From: Acidimicrobiales bacterium
Lineage (GTDB): Bacteria > Actinomycetota > Acidimicrobiia > Acidimicrobiales > Iamiaceae
Assembly (NCBI GenBank): GCA_025463365.1
Contig: JAOBWM010000099.1
Coordinates: 1 to 64,000, forward strand
Direction: 5' to 3'
Length of the DNA: 64,000 bases
Notes under the pieces: model-generated
The model's input: only the letters and a program-made list of their open reading frames with translations
The model's database searches: none
What the model was told of the DNA's origin: nothing
Shown: one piece after another, positions 16,348-25,381 of the stretch
Layout of the letters: each line of letters opens with the position of its first letter
Position numbering within the stretch: the first letter of the stretch is position 1
Program-made: the position numbers and the translations under genes

Positions 16348-17301
16348 GTGCGCGTGATCGGACGCCGCATCATCCAACTCGTCGTGGTGTTCGTGGTCGT
16401 CACGTTCTTCACGGTGTTGCTGATCTCCTTGGTTCCGGGCAAGCCGGAGATCGTCGTCATCCCGTTCGACAATCCCCAGCACACCCAGCGCGCCGCGTTC
16501 CGCAAGGAGAACAACCTGGACCGGCCGCTGGTGATCCAGTGGGAGAAGTGGGCCGGGAAGTTCGTCAAAGGCGACTTCGGCAACTACTACCAATCGACCG
16601 GGACCGACCCGGTGGCCAAGCGCATCAAGTCGTCGGCTCCCGTGTCAGCCCTGTTGATCTTGTACACGCAGGTGTTCTCACTGGCCGTCGCCATCCCCGT
16701 GGCGATCTGGGCGGCCTACAAGTCCGGGAGCCGCCTCGACAAGCTCTTGAACGCCACCGCGTTCGCGTTCATCTCGCTCCCCGCGTTCGCGGTGGCACTC
16801 ATCCTCGGCTACTTCCTTGGCGTGAAGTACAACCTGCTCCCCACGTCGGGCTATGTGCGCATCACCGACAACCCCGTCGAGCACTTCAAGACGATGGTGA
16901 TCCCCGTCCTCTCGCTCTCGCTGGGCCAGATCGCCGTGTACATGCGGCTGTTGCGCTCCGACCTGGTGTCCACCCTCCAAGAGGACTTCATCCTCATGGC
17001 CAAGGCCAAGGGCATCTCGAACCGCCGGGTGCTGTGGCGCCACGCCCTGCGGCCGTCGAGCCTCACCCTGCTCACCGTCGCCGGGCTCAGCATCGGCACC
17101 TTGATCGGCGGGACGCTCGTCGTCGAGGTCCTCCTCGGCATCCCGGGCATGGGCTACCTGATCGGCCAGGCCGTCCTGGCCCGCCAGTACGTGGCCCTCC
17201 AGAGCTCCGTCGCGCTCATCGCCATCGTGTTCGTGCTGCTCAACTTCTTGATCGACTACCTGTACACCGTCCTCGATCCGCGGATCCGGGAGCGCACCTG
17301 A
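16348..17301 (+). CDS. ABC transporter permease, DppB/OppB type
   Basis: A 317-residue integral membrane permease. The N-terminal membrane span (IGRRIIQLVVVFVVVTFFTVLLI) is followed by a periplasmic loop, then further spans, and the cytoplasmic EAA-type coupling loop EDFILMAKAKGISNRRVLWRHALRPSSLTLLT. The end GTLVVEVLLGIPGMGYLIGQAVLARQY is typical of the DppB half. GTG at 16348 puts the first span at the N-terminus, with GGGAG upstream. The stop overlaps the next gene by one base (TGATG). Confidence 0.92.
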   Translation: MRVIGRRIIQLVVVFVVVTFFTVLLISLVPGKPEIVVIPFDNPQHTQRAAFRKENNLDRPLVIQWEKWAGKFVKGDFGNYYQSTGTDPVAKRIKSSAPVSALLILYTQVFSLAVAIPVAIWAAYKSGSRLDKLLNATAFAFISLPAFAVALILGYFLGVKYNLLPTSGYVRITDNPVEHFKTMVIPVLSLSLGQIAVYMRLLRSDLVSTLQEDFILMAKAKGISNRRVLWRHALRPSSLTLLTVAGLSIGTLIGGTLVVEVLLGIPGMGYLIGQAVLARQYVALQSSVALIAIVFVLLNFLIDYLYTVLDPRIRERT

Positions 17302-18239
17302 TGACCACCGTCCCTCCCGAAGTCAGCCCCCTGGGCCTGACCCTGGAAGCGGCGCCCCACGCCGCCGCCGAGAGCACCGCCACCAGGAAGAAGGGTCTCG
17401 GCATCGCGTCGTGGCTGGCGATCGCCTGGCTCACGATCATGGTGGGCTCCGCCGCCCTCGCCGACGTCCTGCCGCTGAAGGACCCCAACGCCGGGGTGGC
17501 CCCCAAGCGGTTCGCCCCCTTCCAGAGCGGCGGGCCGATCCTCGGTGCCGATGCCAACGGGCGCGACATGCTGTCGCGCACCATCTACGGCGGCCGCATC
17601 TCGCTGATCATCGCCGTGTGCTCGATCCTCGTCGGGCTGTTCATCGGCGGGTTCCTCGGCCTCCTCGCCGGCTACTTCCGCAACTGGCTCGGCAACATCC
17701 TGGTCGGGCTGTTCGACATCCTGCTGGCCATCCCGCAACTGGTCCTGGCGCTGTCGCTCGTCTCGGTGCTCAAGGGCGACCCGAACATCCCCGAGGGCTT
17801 CCACCTCCCGATCATCCTGGTGCTGATCATCGCCCTCGGCCTGGTCTCGATCCCGATCCTGGCCCGCATCACCCGGGCCTCGACGCTGTCGTGGTCCCAG
17901 CGCGACTTCGTCACCGCGGCACGGGCCCAGGGCGCAGGCCACGGCCGCATCCTCTTCCGGGAGGTGCTGCCCAACGTGGCGCCGGCGATGTTCTCGATCA
18001 CCCTCCTCGGCATGGCCATCGCCATCGTGGCCGAGGGTGGCCTGGCCATCTTGGGTGTGAGCGTCGAGCCGCCCCAATCGACCTGGGGCACCATGATCGC
18101 CACCGGCAAGAGCGAGCTCGACGGGGCACCGTTCATCTTGTGGATCCCCATCGCCGCCGTCTTCCTCACCGCGGTGTCGCTGAACTACCTCGGCGACGTG
18201 ATCCGCGACCGCTTCGACGTCCGGGAGAGCGCACTGTGA
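17301..18239 (+). CDS. ABC transporter permease, DppC/OppC type
   Basis: A 312-residue permease. N-terminal soluble tail, one span, then the family signature FQSGGPILGADANGRDMLSRTIYGGRISLIIAV. The EAA-type loop is SQRDFVTAARAQGAGHGRILFREVLPNVAPAM and the C-terminal motif SVEPPQSTWGTMIATGKSEL. It forms the heterodimeric channel with the DppB-like product. Start and stop overlap both neighbours (TGATG and GTGA), so the operon is strictly coupled. Confidence 0.93.
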   Translation: MTTVPPEVSPLGLTLEAAPHAAAESTATRKKGLGIASWLAIAWLTIMVGSAALADVLPLKDPNAGVAPKRFAPFQSGGPILGADANGRDMLSRTIYGGRISLIIAVCSILVGLFIGGFLGLLAGYFRNWLGNILVGLFDILLAIPQLVLALSLVSVLKGDPNIPEGFHLPIILVLIIALGLVSIPILARITRASTLSWSQRDFVTAARAQGAGHGRILFREVLPNVAPAMFSITLLGMAIAIVAEGGLAILGVSVEPPQSTWGTMIATGKSELDGAPFILWIPIAAVFLTAVSLNYLGDVIRDRFDVRESAL

Positions 18240-19321
18240 CGGACCTCACGGCCGACCCCGCCGAGATCGTGGAACCTGCCGACCCGGCCGTCGGCGAGGT
18301 CTTGCTGCAGGTCACCGACCTGAGCACCAGCTTCACCTCCGACCGGGGCACGGTCCGGGCGGTACGAGACGTGTCGATCACCCTGCGGCGAGGCCGCACG
18401 CTGGGCGTGGTCGGCGAGTCCGGCTCGGGCAAGTCCGTGCTGGCCCGCTCGATCATGGGCCTCATGCCGTCGAACGCCACCCGGACCGGCAGCGTCGAGT
18501 TCGGCGGCGTCGAGATCCTGAACGCCCCGCCCAAGGCGATGCGCAAGTTCTGGGGCGAGCAGATGGCCATGGTGTTCCAGGACCCCATGACCGCGCTCAA
18601 CCCCGTGCTGCGCGTCGAGCAGCAGATCACCGAGTCGCTCCACGAGCACCTCGACCTCACCAAGGACCAGGCCCACGACACGGCCCTCGCCCTGCTGACC
18701 TCGGTGGGGATCCCCGAGCCCGCCCGTCGCCTGCGGATGTACCCCCACGAGATGTCCGGCGGCATGCGCCAGCGCATCATGATCGCCATCGCCTTGGCCT
18801 GCGGTCCCAAGATGCTCTTCGCCGACGAGCCCACCACTGCCCTCGACGTCACCGTGCAGGCCCAGATCCTCGACCTCCTGCAGGCGCTCCAGCGGGATCG
18901 CCAGATGGCCATGATCCTCGTCACCCACGACCTCGGCGTGGTCGCCGGTCGGGCCCACGACATCGCCGTCATGTACGCCGGCCAGATCGTGGAGCAGGCC
19001 TCCGCCGAAGCCCTGTTCGCACGGGTCCGCCACCCCTACACCGAGGCCCTGCTGAAGTCGATCCCCAAGCTGGAGATGGCCAAGCACACCCGCCTCGAGG
19101 CCATCGGCGGCCGACCGCCCGACCTCGTCGACCTTCCCGTCGGCTGCAAGTTCGCCGCCCGCTGCCCCTACGCGCAGGATCGCTGCCGCGAGGAGGAACC
19201 CGAGTTGCTGCCCGACCCCGACGACGCCAGCCACCTGGTGCGGTGCTTCTTCCCGGTCTCGGTGGCGGCCTCGGCCGCCCTCCAGGCCACCGCCCCCGTG
19301 GCCGGCGAAGAGCTCGCCTGA
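18236..19321 (+). CDS. ABC transporter ATP-binding protein, DppD/OppD type
   Basis: A 361-residue ATPase. Walker A GESGSGKSV, Q-loop MVFQDPMTALNP, signature MSGGMRQRI, Walker B MLFADEPTTALD, H-loop VTHDLG. The C-terminal oligopeptide-transporter extension has the Cys-rich GCKFAARCPYAQDRC motif, which in some relatives binds an iron-sulphur cluster. The GTG start overlaps the upstream TGA. Confidence 0.94.
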   Translation: MTDLTADPAEIVEPADPAVGEVLLQVTDLSTSFTSDRGTVRAVRDVSITLRRGRTLGVVGESGSGKSVLARSIMGLMPSNATRTGSVEFGGVEILNAPPKAMRKFWGEQMAMVFQDPMTALNPVLRVEQQITESLHEHLDLTKDQAHDTALALLTSVGIPEPARRLRMYPHEMSGGMRQRIMIAIALACGPKMLFADEPTTALDVTVQAQILDLLQALQRDRQMAMILVTHDLGVVAGRAHDIAVMYAGQIVEQASAEALFARVRHPYTEALLKSIPKLEMAKHTRLEAIGGRPPDLVDLPVGCKFAARCPYAQDRCREEEPELLPDPDDASHLVRCFFPVSVAASAALQATAPVAGEELA

Positions 19322-20373
19322 TGGCCGGCATCGGTGACGCCCACCTCCGCGCCCCGGGGGAATCCCTGCTCCGAGTCGAGAACCTCGTTGTGGAGTTCCC
19401 CTCCGGCCGGGGCCAGAAGGTCCACGCCGTCACCGACGTGAACCTCGACGTGCTCGAGGGCGAGACGCTCGGGCTGGTCGGCGAGTCCGGGTGTGGCAAG
19501 TCCACCACCGGCAAGGCGATCATGCAGCTGCCGTCGCCCACGAGTGGCCGCGTGCTGTTCGGCGGCCAGGATCTCACCGACGTGAAGGGTGAGGACCTCC
19601 GCACCCTCCGCACCCAGCTCCAGATGATCTTCCAGGATCCGATCTCGTCGCTCAACCCGCGCCGGCGGATCGAGGACATCGTCGCCGAGGGGCTCAACAT
19701 CTGGAAGACGGGGACCAAGAGCGAGCGGGCCGACAAGGTCGACAAGATGCTCCTCACCGTCGGGCTCGATCCCAAGGTCGTCCGGGGGCGCCGACCGCAC
19801 CAGTTCTCCGGCGGCCAGTGCCAGCGCATCTCGATCGCCCGCGCCGTGGTGACCGAGCCCCGGCTCATCGTGTGCGACGAGCCCGTGTCGGCGCTCGACG
19901 TCTCGGTCCAGGCCCAGATCCTCAACCTGCTCGAGGACATGAAGGCCCGGTACCAGCTGACCATGGTGTTCATCGCCCACGACCTCGCCGTCGTGAAGAA
20001 CATCTCGGACCGCGTGGCCGTCATGTACCTCGGTCGGCTGTGCGAGGTGGGTGATCCCGATCTGTTGTATGCCAACCCGGCGCACCCCTACACCGCCGCC
20101 CTGCTGAGCGCGATCCCGGTCGCGGATCCGACGGTGAAGCCCGATCAGCGCGAGACCCTCGGCGGGGAGATCCCCTCCCCGTTGTCGCCCCCGTCGGGCT
20201 GCCGGTTCCGGACGCGCTGCCCACGCGCCGACGACCAGTGCCGCAACGAGGTGCCGGTGATGGCGCAGGTCGAAGGTGACCACTTCGTCGCCTGCCACCA
20301 CCCGATCGCCCCCGGCGAATCGATCGAGGGCACCGTCAACCTGGCCGGCGCGCTGGCCAAGGCGCTGGCCTGA
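19321..20373 (+). CDS. ABC transporter ATP-binding protein, DppF/OppF type
   Basis: A 350-residue ATPase. Walker A GESGCGKSTTGK, Q-loop MIFQDPISSLNP, signature FSGGQCQRISIARA, Walker B LIVCDEPVSALD, H-loop IAHDLAVV. The C-terminal extension is GCRFRTRCPRADDQC. It pairs with the DppD-like subunit to power import. ATG at 19321 shares one base with the upstream TGA. Its own TGA overlaps an apparent CTG start of the tetR gene. Confidence 0.94.
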   Translation: MAGIGDAHLRAPGESLLRVENLVVEFPSGRGQKVHAVTDVNLDVLEGETLGLVGESGCGKSTTGKAIMQLPSPTSGRVLFGGQDLTDVKGEDLRTLRTQLQMIFQDPISSLNPRRRIEDIVAEGLNIWKTGTKSERADKVDKMLLTVGLDPKVVRGRRPHQFSGGQCQRISIARAVVTEPRLIVCDEPVSALDVSVQAQILNLLEDMKARYQLTMVFIAHDLAVVKNISDRVAVMYLGRLCEVGDPDLLYANPAHPYTAALLSAIPVADPTVKPDQRETLGGEIPSPLSPPSGCRFRTRCPRADDQCRNEVPVMAQVEGDHFVACHHPIAPGESIEGTVNLAGALAKALA

Positions 20374-20969
20374 CCGACGGCGGCCCTCCCCCGGCGGCCA
20401 AGCGCACCCGGGCCCCGCGCCTCGATCCCGACACCCGGCGTGGCCTCATCGTCGATGCCGCCGAGCGCCTCCTCGCCGAGCACGACCCGCTGCTCGTCAC
20501 CTTCGAACAAGTGGCCGAGGCCGCGGGCGTGTCCCGGGCCCTGGTCCACGCCTACCTCGGCGACCGGCGCGGCCTGATCGACGCCGTGCAGGTCCGCATC
20601 ATCGGGCGGCTGGACACCTGGGTGGGCCACGGCCTCAAGCGCGCCACGACCCGCGACGCCCGGCTGGCCGCTCTGGTCCACGGCGTGTTCGCCTACGTCG
20701 ACGACGAGCGCGACGCCTGGGGGGTCCTGGCTGCGAGCGGCGGGTTCGACCACCCGGCGCTGCACGGCGTCCGGGGGCGCTGGGCGGCCGCCGCGTCGGT
20801 CGACGACGATCCGGCCGACGTGCCCGCTCACGCCGCCGTGTCGGCCCTGCTGGGCGGCGTGGGGACGTGGGTCAACCGCGGCGTCGAGGCCGGCACGGTG
20901 CTGCCGATCCTGGGCCGCCTGCTCGTCGAACCACCGCCGCCGACCACGACGGACGTGGCGTCCACCTGA
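20370..20969 (+). CDS. TetR/AcrR family regulator with an apparent CTG start
   Basis: 199 residues if begun at CTG 20370. The helix-turn-helix region reads RLDPDTRRGLIVDAAERLL...VTFEQVAEAAGVSRALVHAYLGDRRGLIDAV, a typical TetR N-terminus. The first in-frame ATG/GTG/TTG (GTG 20511) would remove the first half of that domain. CTG 20370 reads L/M-TDGGPPPAAKR and overlaps the importer's last TGA (CTGA), mirroring the GTGA and ATGA junctions nearby. It probably regulates the importer, the downstream acyl-CoA ligase, or both (inference). Confidence 0.8.
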   Translation: MTDGGPPPAAKRTRAPRLDPDTRRGLIVDAAERLLAEHDPLLVTFEQVAEAAGVSRALVHAYLGDRRGLIDAVQVRIIGRLDTWVGHGLKRATTRDARLAALVHGVFAYVDDERDAWGVLAASGGFDHPALHGVRGRWAAAASVDDDPADVPAHAAVSALLGGVGTWVNRGVEAGTVLPILGRLLVEPPPPTTTDVAST

Positions 20970-21017
20970 CGGGCGATCGATCCCGGTCCCCTGGCCCGCG
21001 CATGGCAGGATCGGACC

Positions 21018-21530
21018 ATGCATGCGACCCTGCACACCAACCACGGCGACATCCGACTCGAGCTCTTCGAGGCCAAGGCCCCCAAGACGGTTGCCAGCTT
21101 CGTGAGCCTCGCCAAGGGCGAGCCGAGCTGGAAGGACCAGGAGATCGGCCAGAGCCGGAGCAAGCCCTTCTACGACGGCGTCGTCTTCCACCGGGTCATC
21201 AGCGGCTTCATGATCCAGGGCGGCTGCCCGGACGGCCGCGGCACCGGGGGCCCCGGCTACAACTACGACGACGAGATCGACCCCTCCGACAGCTACGCCG
21301 AGCCCTACGTGCTGGCGATGGCCAACGCCGGTCCCGGCACCAACGGCTCGCAGTTCTTCATCACCCTCGGCCCCACGCCGCACCTCACCGGCAAGCACAC
21401 CATCTGGGGCAAGGTGGCTGACGAGGACAGCAAGCGCGTGGTCGACTCGATCGGCAGCACCCCGGTCGACCGCAGCGACCGCCCCAAGGACGCCGTGGTG
21501 ATCAACAGCGTCACCATCGACGAGAACTGA
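21018..21530 (+). CDS. Peptidylprolyl isomerase, cyclophilin type
   Basis: A 170-residue cyclophilin catalysing cis-trans isomerisation of prolyl bonds. It shows FHRVISGFMIQGGCPDGRGTGGPGY, with the catalytic Arg, and the core PGTNGSQFFITLGPTPHLTGKHTIWGKV. No signal peptide, so cytosolic. ATG is preceded by CAGGAT plus 6 nt, a possible leaderless promoter; the same CAGGATCGG context precedes the gene at 41542. It sits between a tetR and an acyl-CoA ligase gene without an evident functional link. Confidence 0.93.
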   Translation: MHATLHTNHGDIRLELFEAKAPKTVASFVSLAKGEPSWKDQEIGQSRSKPFYDGVVFHRVISGFMIQGGCPDGRGTGGPGYNYDDEIDPSDSYAEPYVLAMANAGPGTNGSQFFITLGPTPHLTGKHTIWGKVADEDSKRVVDSIGSTPVDRSDRPKDAVVINSVTIDEN

Positions 21531-21545
21531 CGGCGCCGAGCCCGC

Positions 21546-23186
21546 GTGGAGCTCAACCTGGCCGAGATCCACGAGGCGCTGGCCGCGGCGCTCGGTGACC
21601 GCCCCTGCCTCGTCTGGCGCGACCAGACCTGGTCCTGGGCCGAGGTCACCGAGCGCAGCCGGCGCCTCGCCAACTTCCTGCGGTCCCACGGGATCGGGCG
21701 CACCCGGGCCCTGGCGGACTGCGCCGGGTGGGAGTCGCCCCACGACCACGTCGGGCTCTACCTGACCAACGGCAACGCCTACCTGGAAGCACAGCTGGCC
21801 GCCTCGAAGGCCGGGGCGGCGGCGTTCAACGTCAACTACCGCTACGTCGCCGACGAGCTCGCCTACCTGTTCCGCGACTCGGGCGCGTCGGCGATCGTCT
21901 ACGGCGGTCGCTACGCCGAGACGCTCGCCGACGTCCTCCCCCGTCTCGACCACTCGCCGCTGCTCTTGCGGGTCGACGACGGCAGCGGCGACGAGCTCCT
22001 GCCCGGCGCGATCGACTACGAGGCGGCGATCGCCTCCGGCTCGCCGGCGCGGCCCGATGTCGAGTGGCTGCCCGACGACCTGTACGTGCTCTACACGGGC
22101 GGGACCACCGGCAACCCGAAGGGCGTGCTGTGGCGCCAGGCCGACTTCCTGGTCGCGGCGCTCGGCGTCCGGCGCAGGGACGGAACCGACCACGGATCGC
22201 TCGATGAGCTCGTGCAGCCGGCCGTCGCCCGCAACCTGGCGACGCTGCCCGCTCCCCCGCTGATGCACGGCGCCGCCATGTGGAACGCGCTGAGCACATG
22301 GATCAACGGCGGCACGATCGTCATCCAAGACACCGTCGACCGGCTCGATCCCGTCGACGTGCTCGACACCTGCGAGCGCCACCACGTGACCTCTCTGCTC
22401 ATCGTCGGCGACGCCTTCGCCCGGCCGCTCCTCGACGAGCAGCGGGCTCGACCACGGGACCTGTCCTCGCTGCGGTTCGTGCTCACCGGTGGGGCCATCC
22501 TCTCGCCCGCGCTGCGGACCGACCTGCTGGAGCTGATCCCCCAGGTGCGGATCGTCGATGTGCTCGGCTCCTCGGAGACGGGGCGCCAGGCGGTCGCCGA
22601 CACCCGGTCCGGCGACGACACCGGACCCACCCGCTTCAAGCCGTCGGCCACGACCGCGGTCCTCGATGACACGTTGACCCACGAGGTTCCGGTCGGCGAG
22701 CCCGAGATCGGATGGCTGGCCCAGGGCGGCCGGATCCCGCGGGGCTACCTCGGCGACGAGGCCAAGACGAAGGCCACCTTCCCCGAGATCGACGGCCGAC
22801 GCTGGGCCGTCGCCGGCGACCGGGCTGCGTGGCGCTCCGACGGCACCATCGAGCTGCACGGCCGGGAGTCGGTGACCATCAACACCGGCGGCGAGAAGGT
22901 GTTCGCCGAAGAGGTCGAGCAGGTCCTCAAGCACCACCCCGCGGTGTACGACGTGCTCGTGGTCGGACGACCGAGCGAGCGGTGGGGCCAGGAGGTGGTG
23001 GCCGTGGTGGCCGCCCGGCCTGGCGTGCCCCTCGACCTCGAAGGGCTCCGCGATCTCGCGGCTGGGCACCTGGCCCGATACAAGCTCCCCAAGGTGCTCG
23101 TGTTGTGCACCGAGGTGTCCCGCAGCCCGAGCGGGAAGCCCGACTATGCCTGGGCCCGCGCCGCGGCAATGGCCGACGGAGCCTGA
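21546..23186 (+). CDS. Acyl-CoA synthetase / AMP-binding ligase (FadD-like)
   Basis: A 546-residue ANL-superfamily ligase that adenylates a carboxylic acid and transfers it to CoA. P-loop YTGGTTGNPKGVLW, A5-type motif LGSSETG, the A7 Asp followed by the arginine in the linker (GDRAAWRSDGTIELHGRESVTINTGGEKVFAEEVE), and the C-terminal catalytic Lys in SPSGKPDY. Length and motifs fit the fatty or sterol side-chain FadD group. GTG start 15 bp after the cyclophilin stop. It could supply activated starters to the lipid megasynthase cluster 1.4 kb away (inference). Confidence 0.88.
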   Translation: MELNLAEIHEALAAALGDRPCLVWRDQTWSWAEVTERSRRLANFLRSHGIGRTRALADCAGWESPHDHVGLYLTNGNAYLEAQLAASKAGAAAFNVNYRYVADELAYLFRDSGASAIVYGGRYAETLADVLPRLDHSPLLLRVDDGSGDELLPGAIDYEAAIASGSPARPDVEWLPDDLYVLYTGGTTGNPKGVLWRQADFLVAALGVRRRDGTDHGSLDELVQPAVARNLATLPAPPLMHGAAMWNALSTWINGGTIVIQDTVDRLDPVDVLDTCERHHVTSLLIVGDAFARPLLDEQRARPRDLSSLRFVLTGGAILSPALRTDLLELIPQVRIVDVLGSSETGRQAVADTRSGDDTGPTRFKPSATTAVLDDTLTHEVPVGEPEIGWLAQGGRIPRGYLGDEAKTKATFPEIDGRRWAVAGDRAAWRSDGTIELHGRESVTINTGGEKVFAEEVEQVLKHHPAVYDVLVVGRPSERWGQEVVAVVAARPGVPLDLEGLRDLAAGHLARYKLPKVLVLCTEVSRSPSGKPDYAWARAAAMADGA

Positions 23187-23254
23187 GCGGGCTACCTTCA
23201 CGGGTCCCGGAACACGCGTTCGCCACCCCCGAGGCGGGCACGCCGGACCCGCCC

Positions 23255-24151
23255 ATGCACGAACGCACCGTCCCCCTCCCCTTCCCGATCGATGTCCGTC
23301 GAACGCTGTACGGCGTCCGGCGCGGCCGGCACGACGCCACCTGCCGGTTCGGGGCCGACGGCCTGTGGCGTGCCTCGCGCACGCCGGCCGGGCCCGTCAC
23401 GCTGCGCCTGCAGCCCGAGACCGATCGCGTGATCGCCACCGCCTGGGGCGACGGGGCCGAGGCCGCGCTCGACGCAGTCCCGAGCCTCGTCGGCTGCCAC
23501 GACGACGACGACGGGTTCGATCCGGACCACCCCGTCATCGCTCGCCTCTGGCGGGACTTCCGCCAGGTCCGGGTGCCACGATCCGGGTCGATCAGCGAGA
23601 CGCTGATCAACGTCGTGCTCGAGCAGCGGGTGACCACGTTCGAGGCTCGCCGGTCCCAGTCCCAGCTCAACGCCAAGTGGGGCGAGGATGCGCCGGGCCC
23701 GATCGACCTGCGGCTCCCACCCGATCCCGAGGTGCTGGCCGGCGTGGCCTACTACGACCTGCACGTGCTCGGTGTCGAGAAGAAGCGGGCCGACACCGTG
23801 CGGCGGGTCGCGGCCAACGCCCGCCGGCTCGATGCCCTCGCCCTGCTGCCTGCACCCGAGGCCCACCAGCGGTTGCTGGCGATGCCCGGCGTCGGCGCCT
23901 GGAGCGCGGCCGAGGTCGCGATGGTGGCGCTGGGCGACGCCGACGCCGTCCCCGTCGGCGACGCCAACCTGCCCTCGACCGTCACCTACGCCCTCACCGG
24001 TACCGCCGTCGACGACGACGACGCCATGCTCGAAGCCCTCGAACCCTTCGCCGGCCAACGCGGCCGCGTCATCCGCCTCATCGGCGCGGGCGGCATCCAA
24101 GCCCCCCGCAAGGCCCCCCGCTACGCCCCCAGGGACATCCGCAGCCAATAG
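23255..24151 (+). CDS. DNA-3-methyladenine glycosylase II-like protein (HhH-GPD)
   Basis: A 298-residue base-excision-repair glycosylase of the AlkA type. The helix-hairpin-helix MPGVGAWSAAEVAMVALGDADAVPVGDANLP carries the catalytic Asp (VGD). The preceding segment SISETLINVVLEQRVTTFEARRSQSQL matches the AlkA core helices. The N-terminal beta domain (PLPFPIDVRRTLYGVRRG) is also present. It would remove alkylated bases. ATG lies 68 bp after the ligase gene, and TACCTT at 23193-23198 could serve as a -10. The tail QAPRKAPRYAPRDIRSQ is basic. Confidence 0.88.
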   Translation: MHERTVPLPFPIDVRRTLYGVRRGRHDATCRFGADGLWRASRTPAGPVTLRLQPETDRVIATAWGDGAEAALDAVPSLVGCHDDDDGFDPDHPVIARLWRDFRQVRVPRSGSISETLINVVLEQRVTTFEARRSQSQLNAKWGEDAPGPIDLRLPPDPEVLAGVAYYDLHVLGVEKKRADTVRRVAANARRLDALALLPAPEAHQRLLAMPGVGAWSAAEVAMVALGDADAVPVGDANLPSTVTYALTGTAVDDDDAMLEALEPFAGQRGRVIRLIGAGGIQAPRKAPRYAPRDIRSQ

Positions 24152-24153
24152 CT

Positions 24154-24186
24154 ACCCGCCACCGTCTCGGTCTGCCGCCGGCGGGT
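24154..24186. terminator. Hairpin between convergent genes
   Basis: ACCCGCC (24154-24160) pairs with GGCGGGT (24180-24186) around a GC-rich loop, filling the whole 34-bp gap between the convergent glycosylase and glycosyltransferase stops. No T run, so it would be a weak bidirectional terminator at best. Confidence 0.4.
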
Positions 24187-25379
24187 CAGCGGGCTGGGTG
24201 GGGTCGGGCCAGGGCTTCGAGGTGGGTGGCGGCGGCGGGGGCGCCGCCGGCGGCGGCGAAGGACGACCGGACCCGTTCGGCGGCGGTGCGCAGGGATCCG
24301 TCGGTCAGGGCTTGGTCGATGGCGGCGCTCAGGGATTCGGGCTTGACCCTCGCGAACTTCACGCGGACGCCGGCGCCGGCCCGTACGACCTGGTCGGCCA
24401 CCACGGGCTGGTCATCGCGGATCGGGGCCAACACGAGCGGCAGGCCGGCGGCCAAGGTCTCACAGACGGTGTTGTGGCCGCCGTGGGAGACCACCGCGTC
24501 CATGCGCTGCAGGAGGGCGAGCTGAGGGACGCGGGTGCGGGCGATGACGTTCTCGGGCGGGTCGGGGACGAGGTCGGTCGGGGCGACGAACACGGCCTGC
24601 CAGCGCGCCCCAAGGCAGGCGTCGGCGGCGACCGACCAGAACCGCTCGCCCGCCTCGGCGTTGAGGGTGCCGAGGGAGACCAACACCTTGGGACGGTCCG
24701 GGTCGGGGTCGAGGTCATCCCAGGGGAAGTCGTCGTGCTCGGGGCGGCCGAGCGTGGACGGGCCGACGAATCGGGCCTGCGGGACGTCGGGCAGGGGGCC
24801 GGTGAGCAGGTCGGACGTGTAGGCCAGCACCAGGTGGGGCGACAGGCGAAGGTCGCCCGCGGCCGCCACCTCGGCCCTGATGCCATGTGCCACCTGCAAG
24901 GCGACCCGGGCTTCGTGCATCGCCGCCGCCACCAGCGGCAGCGCGGCGAGCGGATCCACCAGCTCGGCCGACGTGGTGGCGGAGGTGGCCCACGGCATCG
25001 AACGGCGGCGGGCCACCACCGCGCCCCCGAGGGCCTGCTGATCGACCACGAGCACGTCGGCGCCGTAGGTGTCCACCGCAGCATCCACCCCGTCGACCAT
25101 CGCGCCGGCCAGCGGCAGCAAGACCTCCTCCTGGAGGAACTTGAACGCGGCGGCGCCCCGCAGGTCCTGCGGGCGCTCGGAGGCCTCGGCCACGTAGGCG
25201 GCGACGTCGTCGGACGTCGCCGGGAGGAACGTGGAGCCGGCCGGCAACAGCGGCTCCACCGTGCCGGGGAGGCCGGTCCAGGCGACATCGTGGCCGCGCT
25301 GAGCCAGTTCGGCTGCCACCGCGACGGTGGGGTTGATGTGACCGGTGAACGGCGGCACCACGAAGAGGAAGCGGGCCAC
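24186..25379 (-). CDS. Glycosyltransferase, GT1 / MGT family (UGT-like)
   Basis: A 397-residue GT-B glycosyltransferase. The N-terminal acceptor domain starts ARFLFVVPPFTGHINPTVAVAAELAQRGHDV. The C-terminal donor domain has the VLVSLGTLN strand and the sugar-nucleotide motif VVSHGGHNTVCETLAAGLPLVLAPIRDDQPVVADQVV, as in macrolide- and sterol-glycosylating enzymes. Last gene of the lipid megasynthase operon, 2 bp after the hydrolase. It most simply glycosylates the hydroxylated or released lipid product, analogous to HglT in heterocyst glycolipid clusters (inference). Confidence 0.9.
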   Translation of the reverse strand: MARFLFVVPPFTGHINPTVAVAAELAQRGHDVAWTGLPGTVEPLLPAGSTFLPATSDDVAAYVAEASERPQDLRGAAAFKFLQEEVLLPLAGAMVDGVDAAVDTYGADVLVVDQQALGGAVVARRRSMPWATSATTSAELVDPLAALPLVAAAMHEARVALQVAHGIRAEVAAAGDLRLSPHLVLAYTSDLLTGPLPDVPQARFVGPSTLGRPEHDDFPWDDLDPDPDRPKVLVSLGTLNAEAGERFWSVAADACLGARWQAVFVAPTDLVPDPPENVIARTRVPQLALLQRMDAVVSHGGHNTVCETLAAGLPLVLAPIRDDQPVVADQVVRAGAGVRVKFARVKPESLSAAIDQALTDGSLRTAAERVRSSFAAAGGAPAAATHLEALARPHPAR

Positions 25380-25381
25380 GG

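Noticed and set aside
20145-23201. A 1018-residue minus-strand open frame across the importer end, tetR, cyclophilin and ligase genes
   Set aside because: All four plus-strand genes have full motif sets; the antisense frame has none.
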